Shown piece after piece: positions 25,146-32,283 of a DNA stretch of 32,283 nt. Both the position numbers and the translations under genes were made by a program. Location: positions 1-32,283 of the forward strand of contig NZOF01000057.1 in assembly GCA_002695185.1 (NCBI GenBank), given 5' to 3'. The notes beneath the pieces were generated by a model, which saw only the letters and a program-made list of their open reading frames with translations, made no database searches and was not told the DNA's origin. How positions within the stretch are numbered: the first letter of the stretch is position 1; the number at the start of each line of letters is the position of its first letter. This DNA comes from Erythrobacter sp. Lineage in GTDB: Bacteria > Pseudomonadota > Alphaproteobacteria > Sphingomonadales > Sphingomonadaceae.

Positions 25146-27332
25146 ATGCCGGGGTTGTTTTCGAAAGGCTCCAAGGGCGATCCCGGTTTTACGGAAGATG
25201 CATCAGTCATCCCGATCGCGGAGACTGATTACATCCGACGGGTCGAATTGTTGGACAGTTTCGAAAATGCGGGTCTTGGCTGGTTCTGGGCGACCGATCA
25301 CTTAGGACGCGTGATTTACTTGTCCAAAAACGCGAAGGAGCGGTTCGGACTTCATGACGCGCAGGTGATCGGAAAGCCGCTCACTAGCCTTTTCATAACT
25401 GACGACGCTTCGATGTTTGAGGAGGACGACGTCTCAACGCGACCGCTTGCCTATTACCTCGGTGCACGAAATTCGATTACTGAGATGCAAGTGAAACTCG
25501 CATCTCGCAGGGAAGAAATATTCCTCGAAATAGCGGGCAAACCGCAGTTCGATTCACGCCAAAGCTTTCTTGGCTATCGAGGCAGCGCGAGAGACATCAC
25601 CCGAAGTAGGGAGACACGGCGGGATGCGCAGCGCCTTTCTCTCTATGACTCGCTGACCGGGCTTTCTAATCGGCTACGAATGAGCAGGAGGCTTGAGACG
25701 ATACTCAAACAGTATCGCAATGCAAAACGGGTGTGCGCCCTGATCATGCTGGACCTCGACAGGTTCAAGCAGGTTAACGATACTCTAGGCCATCCAGCAG
25801 GGGACGAGCTTCTCAAACAGGTCGCTGCACGACTAAAGCAAATTTGCGAGACGCGCGGTGAGATCGGCCGATTGGGAGGCGATGAATTTCAGATAATTCT
25901 TCCTGACATAGACGATCGCGGCGAGCTCGGAGAACTGGCGGCACGGGTCATCCAAATGCTCGCGCAACCTTATTCGGTAAATGGTTCGCGTGCAACGATT
26001 GGAGCCTCTGCCGGAATAGCAATCGCTCCATACGATGGGGTGGATTCAGAGGAGCTCGTTAAGGCTGCCGACCTTGCGCTATACGCAGCAAAAGGTGGAG
26101 GCCGAGCTCAATACCGGTTCTACTCAAGCGACCTTCAGGAAGACGCGCAATTGCGACGGCATCTCGAAGAGGACCTTCGCGATGCGGTGCAGCGCGGGGA
26201 AATGCTGATGCATTACCAACCCATTATCAAGGCGGGAGATTATAAACTCTCAGGGTTCGAAGCATTGATGCGGTGGGATCACCCCGATCGTGGATTTGTT
26301 TCACCCGAGATATTTATCGCCTGCGCCGAAGATATTGGAATTATCGACAAGCTAGGCGAATGGGCCTTGCGAAAGGTCTGCGAGCAGGCGCAGGAATGGC
26401 CGGTGGAATTACGCGTTGCGGTGAATGTGTCTCCAACGCAGATAAATAGCGGCGACTTCGTTCAGACCGTTCAAAGAGCGCTGCAAAAGTCCGGTCTGAG
26501 CCCTGACCGGCTTGAGTTGGAGATTACAGAGAGTGTGTTCGCAGGGGATGATGAGCAAACCCTGCGAATATTCAAAGAATTGAAGGAGCTTGGCGTTCGC
26601 CTTGCCCTGGATGATTTTGGCACGGGTTATTCGTCGATGAGCTATCTTCGACATGCTCCATTCGACAAGATCAAGATCGACCAGAGCTTCGTGCGTGGAT
26701 CGACGGAAAAAGGAAATAACAACTCCGCTATCGTCAGTGCAATCGTGAGTTTGGCCCAGGCGCTTGATATGGAAACGGTCGCTGAAGGCACCGAAACCCA
26801 CGACGAACTCGAGCTCGTAAAGGCTCGCGGTGCTAGCCATATCCAAGGATACATTTTCTCGCGTCCCATTTCACACGAAGAGGCGCTCTCCAGATTAGGT
26901 AAAGGAGATCTCAAATATGAGCCGAGGGGGCCGGAAAAACATCGTGCCGAGCGCAAGACTGTACTGCGTAAAATTGGCGTGATACATGACGATCATCGCT
27001 ACAAAGTAATGCTTCGAAACATATCAAAGACCGGCGCCCGCATCGAAGGCCTTCTCGATGTCCCTGTAGGAACGAAATTCGTTTTGGATTTAGGAGACGG
27101 GCAACTGGCGGTCGCCACTGTTCGAAGATCAAGAAATCATACTCAGGGTGTCGAGTTTGAAACTTCTTTGGTGAGTGATGGCGTCGACGGGTTATGTACA
27201 CGCCATCGCGTTTCGCCATATGAAATTGAAGCTGCTGGCCGACCTCTAACGGCGCTGACGAGAGATGCTTACGGCCAGCTAGCGGTTCATGGGCAAATGT
27301 TGAGCATTCCAAGGTTCGCCGAAAAGGGTGAT
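25146..27332 (+). CDS. PAS-GGDEF-EAL-PilZ protein with intact catalytic motifs (paralogue 1)
   Basis: The product is 729 residues. A PAS-like sensor spans about 30-155 (GWFWATDHLGRVIYLS to FLGYRGSARDITRS). A GGDEF domain with GGDEF at 244-248 follows, then an EAL domain at about 340-590. The PDE residues are present: EAL 372-374, N427, E459, D489-D490 in DDFGTGYSS, K510 and E547 in AEGTE. Both making and breaking cyclic di-GMP are therefore possible. A PilZ-like domain at about 600-690 carries NISKTG at 625-630, but its first arginine motif reads KTVLR where RxxxR is usual. No RxxD inhibitory site precedes GGDEF. The frame is open from 24987, but the ATG at 25146, after AGGGG, aligns with the start of the paralogue. 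The last sense codon ends at 27332 and the stop at 27335. Confidence 0.9.
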
Positions 27333-27335
27333 TGA

Positions 27336-27442
27336 TCTACTCAAAGTCGGAATTTTTTACATCAACGGCCTCTTTGTTAGCCTAATCCTAACCAATTTTT
27401 CCTAGTCCGTCGGCACGCGATTTGTTGATAGGTTGAAACCAT
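27336..27442 (+). other. Spacer between the two GGDEF-EAL-PilZ paralogues
   Basis: These 107 bases are AT-richer than the genes, with T-runs near 27348 and 27390. The first T-run (GGAATTTTTTAC) has no clear hairpin before it. No convincing promoter is visible, and paralogue 2 has only a weak AGG before its ATG. It could be transcribed with paralogue 1 or from its own promoter here. Confidence 0.35.
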
Positions 27443-29659
27443 ATGGGCGCGAGCCCCTTTTCCGAATTCTTCAAAGTTCGCAAAGAACCGGCAGCTTCCA
27501 AGTCTGAGGATGGCAGTCCCCCTTCGACTTTGCAATTTTCTGCCGCTGACAAGCTTGAAATTATCGAACAGCTGGAAATCTCGGGTGCTGCCTGTTTCTG
27601 GGCCACGGACCCGCGTGGTATCCTGAGCTACCTTAGCCCGGCGGTACGTCAGAACCTTGGCACGAAGACCGAAAGCGCTTTCCAAGTGCCTCTCCAGCAA
27701 ATCTTCGAACCGCTGGAAGACAACAAAGAAAGCCGCTCTCTCGGACTGAAGCTTGGTACTCGTAAAAGCTTTTCGAACCTCCTGGTAGCCGCGGGCGACC
27801 GGACCTGCGATTGTTTTCTTAGAATTTCCGGCAGACCGCTATTCGGCGATAAGGAAGAATTTCTCGGGTTTCGCGGAACTGCGACCGATATTACTGCGGA
27901 ATATCGCCACGAAGAGGAAGCGAGCCGTCTCGCCAAATTCGATACGCTTACTGGCCTAGCCAATCGCCATCGTATGGAGCAGCGTATCGATTCCACTCTG
28001 CAGACTTTTCGCGCTGCCAAGCGGGCAGCGGCTCTGCTCATGTTAGACCTGGACCGGTTCAAGCAGGTCAACGATATCCTCGGACACGCAGCGGGTGATC
28101 AATTGCTGCAACAAGTTGCCGAGAGGCTCAATCAAGCAGTCGCCGGCCGCGGTGAAATTGGCCGCCTTGGTGGAGATGAATTCCAAGTTCTAATTCCTGA
28201 CATGGATGATCGGGGCGAACTTGGAGAAATAGCCAAAAAGGCCATTCAGATCATTTCCCAGCCATATTCGGTCGAAGAAGGCCGTTGCACTATCGGTTGT
28301 TCGGTAGGAATCGCCATTGCGCCATACGACGGGATCGAGCGGGAGGATTTGACCCGCGCCGCAGATCTCGCGCTTTATGCCTCCAAGAACGGGGGGCGCG
28401 GACAATTTCGCTTTTACGCGGCTGATTTGGAACACGAAGCCACTCTTCGAAAAAGGATGGAGGATGATCTGTCAGCCGCGATTGAGGCTGGCAATTTCAC
28501 CATCGAATATCAGCCGTGTGTCGATCTCAGCACCAATCGTGTCGTAGCGCTGGAAACCCAGTATTGTTGGGAGGACGTGGAACGGGGGCGGGTTTCCCAA
28601 GAGACCTTCTTACCGGTTGCAGAAGGAAGCCGCTTGATCCTTCCGATCGGCGAATGGGCATTGCGCAAAGCATGCGAGGATGCATGTAAATGGCCGTCCC
28701 GTCTGCGTCTCTCGATGAACATATCTCCGGTGCAGTTTGAAGCGGCAGGGTTTGCCGAGATGGTCGCGGATATATTGGAGGAAACCGGGCTTGATCCCTC
28801 ACGGCTAGACCTTGAGCTCAAGGAATCTGTGCTGCTTGGCGACAGTAGCAGGGTCACAGCCGCACTCGGCTCCCTATTCAAGCTCGGCGTGCGGCTTACG
28901 CTCGACCAGTTCGGTACCGGTTTGTCGTCTCTATCTTATCTCCGGCGTGCGCCGTTCAGTACTCTGAAGATTGGTGGAAGTTTCTTCGAGCCAGTGATGG
29001 GAAACGATCTAGGCGACATGGAGCTTGTCAAAGCGGTTGTCGCCTTGGCTGGTGCGATGGGCATGGAAACCGTCGCCACAGGGGTTCACGCGATGGATCT
29101 CATGGCTGAGCTAAAGAAAATCGGCATTGGCCATGTCCAGGGTTTCGTCTTTTCGGATGCGGTCCCGCAGCAAACAGTTCTTGAGGAAATCACTCACGGC
29201 ATTTGGACGCTCGAGCCGACAGATCAGGGCAGCCAGCGTGCCAGTCGGCGCACGGTTTTTCGCAAGATTGGGCTCATTCATGAGGATCATTACTACGACG
29301 TCACTCTCCGCAACATGTCTCGTTCCGGGGCGATGATCCAGGGATTGCAGGACGTGCCCATCGGGACTCAGTTTGTGCTCGATTTCGGGCAAGGACAGCT
29401 TGCGGTGTGTACGGTGCGAAGAACGATGGGCGATACACAAGGTGTCGAGTTCGAGCAGGAGCTGGTCGACGACGGGGCGGGGGGGCTGTGTACCCGCAGC
29501 CGTGTAAGCCCCTATGCGTTAGCAGCGGCTGGTGCTCCGCTGACCGCGCTCCCCGCGGGCAAATACAGCCAAGCGCCGCAAGCCGCGCTAGGTAGCTTCG
29601 CGCAGTTCAAGCTGTCGCCCAACGCCCCGAAACAGGGTGGCGGACCGCAAGAAGGCTGA
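27443..29659 (+). CDS. PAS-GGDEF-EAL-PilZ protein with degenerate EAL site (paralogue 2)
   Basis: The product is 738 residues with the same order as the gene before it: PAS about 38-155, GGDEF about 163-325, EAL-like about 335-590, PilZ about 598-690. The GGDEF motif is intact (243-247), so it should synthesise cyclic di-GMP; no RxxD site precedes it. The EAL domain has lost key residues: EAL reads ETQ (371-373), DDFGTG reads DQFGTG (Q489), KID reads KIG, and the AEG glutamate is T546. E371, N426, E458, D488 and K509 remain. Phosphodiesterase activity is therefore unlikely. The PilZ domain has a proper RTVFR and NMSRSG, the cyclic-di-GMP-binding motifs. High similarity to the upstream gene shows a tandem duplication followed by divergence. 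Confidence 0.9.
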   Translation: MGASPFSEFFKVRKEPAASKSEDGSPPSTLQFSAADKLEIIEQLEISGAACFWATDPRGILSYLSPAVRQNLGTKTESAFQVPLQQIFEPLEDNKESRSLGLKLGTRKSFSNLLVAAGDRTCDCFLRISGRPLFGDKEEFLGFRGTATDITAEYRHEEEASRLAKFDTLTGLANRHRMEQRIDSTLQTFRAAKRAAALLMLDLDRFKQVNDILGHAAGDQLLQQVAERLNQAVAGRGEIGRLGGDEFQVLIPDMDDRGELGEIAKKAIQIISQPYSVEEGRCTIGCSVGIAIAPYDGIEREDLTRAADLALYASKNGGRGQFRFYAADLEHEATLRKRMEDDLSAAIEAGNFTIEYQPCVDLSTNRVVALETQYCWEDVERGRVSQETFLPVAEGSRLILPIGEWALRKACEDACKWPSRLRLSMNISPVQFEAAGFAEMVADILEETGLDPSRLDLELKESVLLGDSSRVTAALGSLFKLGVRLTLDQFGTGLSSLSYLRRAPFSTLKIGGSFFEPVMGNDLGDMELVKAVVALAGAMGMETVATGVHAMDLMAELKKIGIGHVQGFVFSDAVPQQTVLEEITHGIWTLEPTDQGSQRASRRTVFRKIGLIHEDHYYDVTLRNMSRSGAMIQGLQDVPIGTQFVLDFGQGQLAVCTVRRTMGDTQGVEFEQELVDDGAGGLCTRSRVSPYALAAAGAPLTALPAGKYSQAPQAALGSFAQFKLSPNAPKQGGGPQEG

Positions 29660-29712
29660 TCACGCGCTTTGCTGCTGACAGGGCGGCGTGGCGCGGCTAA
29701 AGGGCGCGGGCA

Positions 29713-31530
29713 ATGACCGACCTTTCCAAGATCCGCAACTTTTCCATCATCGCCCATATCGACCATGGCAAGTCGACCCTGGCGGACCGGTTGATTCAGT
29801 TCTGCGGGGGGCTGACCGATCGCGAGATGTCCGAGCAAGTCCTTGATAACATGGACATCGAGAAGGAGCGTGGCATCACCATCAAGGCGCAGACCGTGCG
29901 CCTCAACTACACCGCCAAGGATGGCGAGACCTATGAGCTCAACCTCATGGATACGCCCGGCCATGTGGACTTCGCCTATGAAGTTTCGCGCAGCCTGGCC
30001 GCGTGCGAGGGTGCGCTGCTGGTGGTCGACGCGGCGCAGGGCGTGGAAGCGCAGACGCTCGCCAACGTGTACCAGTCGATCGAACATGACCACGAAATCG
30101 TCCCCGTCATCAACAAGATCGACCTGCCGGCGGCCGAACCCGACAAGGTAAAGGCCGAAATCGAGGACATTATCGGCCTCGATGCTTCCGACGCCGTGCT
30201 CACCAGTGCCAAGTCCGGCATCGGCATCGAGGAAACGCTCGAGGCGCTGGTCCAGCGCATTCCCGCCCCCACGGGCGACCGTGACGCGCCGCTGAAGGCC
30301 ATGCTGGTCGATTCGTGGTACGACCCCTATCTCGGCGTGGTCATCCTCGTGCGGGTGATGGACGGGGTCATCAAGAAGGGCCTCAACGTCAAGTTCATGC
30401 AGGGCGGCACCCAGCACCTGATCGACCGGGTCGGCTGCTTCACCCCCAAGCGCACCGATCTGCCCGAACTGGGCCCGGGCGAAATCGGCTTCATAACCGC
30501 GCAGATCAAGGAAGTCGAACAGGCCAAGGTCGGCGACACGATCACCACGGTGAAGGGCGGTTCGCAAACCGCGCTGCCCGGCTACAAGGAAGTGCAGCCC
30601 GTGGTCTTCTGCGGCCTCTTCCCGGTCGATGCGGCCGATTTCGAGAAGCTGCGCGAAAGCATCGGCAAGCTGCGCCTCAACGATGCCAGCTTCACCTTCG
30701 AGGCCGAGAGCAGCGCCGCGCTGGGCTTCGGCTTCCGCGCCGGCTTCCTGGGCCTGCTGCACCTGGAGATCATCCAGGAACGCCTCACCCGCGAATATGA
30801 TCTGGACCTGATCACCACCGCCCCTTCCGTGGTCTACCGCATCCAGCTCAACAAATCGCGGACCGACCCAGCGCAGGAAATCATGCTCCACAACCCGGCC
30901 GACTATCCCGATCCCAGCCGGATCGAACAGATCGACGAACCGTGGATCAAGGCCGTGATCTACACGCCCGACGAATATCTCGGCTCCATCCTCAAGCTGT
31001 GCCAGGATCGGCGCGGCGTCCAGATCGACCTGACCTATGTCGGCGGCCGCGCACAGGTGACGTATGAATTGCCGCTCAACGAAGTGGTGTTCGATTTCTA
31101 CGACCGCCTGAAATCCATCAGCCGCGGCTATGCCAGCTTCGATTACGAACAGATCGGCCTGCGCGAAGGCGATCTGGTGAAGATGAGCATCCTGGTGAAC
31201 AACGAACCGGTCGATGCCCTGTCGATGATCGTCCACCGCGATGTGGCCGAAAGCCGGGGCCGCGGAATGTGTGAACGCCTGAAGGACCTCATCCCGCGCC
31301 ATTTGTTCAAGGTGCCGATCCAGGCCGCGATCGGCGGCAAGGTCATCGCCCGCGAAACCATTGCCGCCATGCGCAAGGATGTGACCGCCAAATGTTACGG
31401 CGGCGACATCAGCCGCAAGAAGAAGCTGCTGGAGAAGCAGAAGAAGGGCAAGGCCCGGATGCGCGAGTACGGAAACGTCTCGATCCCACAGGAAGCTTTC
31501 ATTGCAGCGCTGCGTATGGGAGAAGAATAA
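29713..31530 (+). CDS. lepA: Elongation factor 4 (LepA) GTPase
   Basis: The product is 605 residues, the normal LepA length. The GTPase domain shows [10 protein letters not shown], the [12 protein letters not shown] switch region, DTPGHVDF and NKIDLP. The LepA-specific C-terminal region follows, with the lysine- and arginine-rich end [18 protein letters not shown] before the conserved [10 protein letters not shown]. LepA is a ribosomal GTPase involved in translation under stress and in 30S assembly or initiation. Only a weak GGGCGCGGG precedes the ATG. Third codon positions are almost all G or C, clearly more than in the genes upstream. The intense GC bias produces a spurious 700-residue frame on the other strand. 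Confidence 0.98.
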   Translation: MTDLSKIRNFSIIAHIDHGKSTLADRLIQFCGGLTDREMSEQVLDNMDIEKERGITIKAQTVRLNYTAKDGETYELNLMDTPGHVDFAYEVSRSLAACEGALLVVDAAQGVEAQTLANVYQSIEHDHEIVPVINKIDLPAAEPDKVKAEIEDIIGLDASDAVLTSAKSGIGIEETLEALVQRIPAPTGDRDAPLKAMLVDSWYDPYLGVVILVRVMDGVIKKGLNVKFMQGGTQHLIDRVGCFTPKRTDLPELGPGEIGFITAQIKEVEQAKVGDTITTVKGGSQTALPGYKEVQPVVFCGLFPVDAADFEKLRESIGKLRLNDASFTFEAESSAALGFGFRAGFLGLLHLEIIQERLTREYDLDLITTAPSVVYRIQLNKSRTDPAQEIMLHNPADYPDPSRIEQIDEPWIKAVIYTPDEYLGSILKLCQDRRGVQIDLTYVGGRAQVTYELPLNEVVFDFYDRLKSISRGYASFDYEQIGLREGDLVKMSILVNNEPVDALSMIVHRDVAESRGRGMCERLKDLIPRHLFKVPIQAAIGGKVIARETIAAMRKDVTAKCYGGDISRKKKLLEKQKKGKARMREYGNVSIPQEAFIAALRMGEE

Positions 31531-31641
31531 CGCGCATCCCGCGAATGCGGTTCGCCCATGGCGATCCGGCCCTGCGCAGTTGGGGAGGGATGCACGCATT
31601 CCGCATGGGGCCACAACGCCCCGCTGCGGATCGAAGACCGG

Positions 31642-31660
31642 CGGGCCACGCGGCCCGTTT
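31642..31660 (+). terminator. Possible weak terminator after lepA
   Basis: A perfect 6-bp stem (CGGGCC/GGCCCG) with an ACGC loop is followed by TTTCG. It lies about 110 bases after the lepA stop and 63 bases before the next ATG. The T-run is short, so read-through is likely. Confidence 0.35.
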
Positions 31661-31722
31661 CGTCAAAACCTGCCTTTCACGCCGGGCACGCCCCGGCCAA
31701 CCAGAAGAGATACTGCCCCATA

Positions 31723-32049
31723 ATGGCTGGATATAAAGACCCTACCTTCGAAGACCGCGCCGCCCTGGCCCAGAAAGCCCGCGAGAAAGCGCTCAAGAAG
31801 CTCGCCAACAAGCCCGTGGTGGACGAAGAAACCATGGCCAAGCGCAAGGCCGCGCAGGAAGCCCGCGAAGCCGAGGCCGCCGAAAAGAGCGCCGCCAAGC
31901 GCGCCGCGCGTGAACAGGCCAAGGCCGAAAAAGCCGCCGCTGCCAAGGCCGCCGCAGAAGCCGCTGCCGTGCCGGAGCCGACCGAGGCTGAACTAAAAGC
32001 TGCGCGTGATGCGAAGTATGCGGCACGGAAGGCGCGTAAGAAGCGGTGA
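31723..32049 (+). CDS. DUF6481 family small charged coiled-coil protein
   Basis: The product is 108 residues. It begins MAGYKDPTFEDRAALAQKAREKALKK, which fits the short KDP-F-DR start I associate with DUF6481 proteins of sphingomonads. The rest is a highly charged helix rich in Ala, Lys, Glu and Arg with likely coiled-coil character, ending in ARKARKKR. It has no signal peptide or membrane helix. Function is unknown; a nucleic-acid or ribosome-binding role is conceivable from the charge but not shown. A longer frame from 31558 lacks these features and is rejected. It follows lepA and shares its very GC-rich codon use. Confidence 0.75.
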   Translation: MAGYKDPTFEDRAALAQKAREKALKKLANKPVVDEETMAKRKAAQEAREAEAAEKSAAKRAAREQAKAEKAAAAKAAAEAAAVPEPTEAELKAARDAKYAARKARKKR

Positions 32050-32283
32050 GAATGGGGGGCTGGGTCGCGGGATGCGCGTTAGCATTCCGTAGAAGTCGGT
32101 TGTTGCGGCGCTGGGGATAATCCCCAACCGGTCCACTTCACTAGCTTGATCTTAATCGGACACCATCTATTCTAACTTGGCTGAGCTGGCCACATGGTTG
32201 GGGCACTCAATGAGCGCCACGGCTACAGTGATTAGCTTGTTTGGGTTTGGCATCACTGCCGAGCTTGGACACTGGGGTGCCGA
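32050..32283. other. Terminal spacer without a convincing gene
   Basis: This stretch is less GC-rich than the two genes before it. It contains a small perfect hairpin at 32113-32127 (TGGGGA-TAA-TCCCCA). An ATG at 32210 opens a frame that reaches the window end (24 codons, MSATATVISLFGFG onward); it could be the start of a gene, but nothing supports it beyond being open, and there is no clear Shine-Dalgarno sequence. Confidence 0.3.

Noticed and set aside
29512..31614. A 700-codon open frame on the minus strand opposite lepA
   Set aside because: lepA is unmistakable on the plus strand. The extreme third-position GC of lepA removes stops from the opposite frame. The antisense product is low-complexity in His, Asp and Leu and matches no family known to me.
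1..32283. tRNA genes, CRISPR arrays, insertion sequences or phage genes
   Set aside because: I saw no tRNA-like T-loop and acceptor pairing outside coding sequence, no regularly spaced repeats, and no transposase, integrase or phage protein.

Overview
The window looks like a chromosomal segment of an alphaproteobacterium of the order Sphingomonadales, most likely Erythrobacteraceae. This is inferred from protein flavour and gene content: an Amn-type AMP nucleosidase, a RimB/RimK pair, a DUF6481 protein, exported S9 and M2 peptidases, and moderately high GC. I could not run a database search. No insertion sequence, phage gene, CRISPR array, tRNA or rRNA gene was found, and almost every base belongs to a gene or a short spacer.

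Layout. 1-662: end of trmD, then rplS and a strong terminator. 663-951: a spacer with several stable hairpins that may hold a small RNA. 952-4906: an exported S9 dipeptidyl-peptidase, aspartate-semialdehyde dehydrogenase (TTG start) and a small lipoprotein overlapping it. 4907-7989 (minus): a tight marR-emrA-emrB multidrug-efflux operon behind a perfect 24-bp palindrome. 8206-12273 (plus): an alpha/beta hydrolase, an M2 (ACE-like) lipoprotein peptidase, then rimB and rimK. 12477-13916 (minus): AMP nucleosidase. 14041-15311 (minus): rpsF-rpsR-rplI. 15527-18296 (plus): a DUF808 membrane protein and a 7TM diguanylate cyclase in a stretch that looks poorer in GC. 18293-20614: an atypical Mur ligase divergent from an LD-carboxypeptidase, probably a peptidoglycan-recycling pair. 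20640-23604 (plus): fabD, fabG, dnaN. 23681-24988 (minus): an adrenodoxin-reductase-like flavoprotein. 25146-29659 (plus): two tandem PAS-GGDEF-EAL-PilZ paralogues, the second with a damaged EAL site. 29713-32049: lepA and a DUF6481 protein in noticeably GC-richer DNA. The last 234 bases hold no convincing gene.

How the parts connect. Translation is a recurring theme: TrmD, L19, S6/S18/L9, RimK and RimB (which write and erase glutamate tails, classically on S6) and LepA. Cell-envelope and lipid genes sit together (Mur ligase, LD-carboxypeptidase, FabD, FabG). Three cyclic-di-GMP proteins lie within 13 kb. The most notable points are the duplicated and diverged GGDEF-EAL-PilZ pair, the unusual Mur ligase with its divergent LD-carboxypeptidase, the RimB-RimK pair close to an rpsF whose C-terminus is not the E. 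coli-type Glu-Glu end, and the MarR palindrome placed right against its start codon. I see no clearly novel multi-gene system; these are the best leads.
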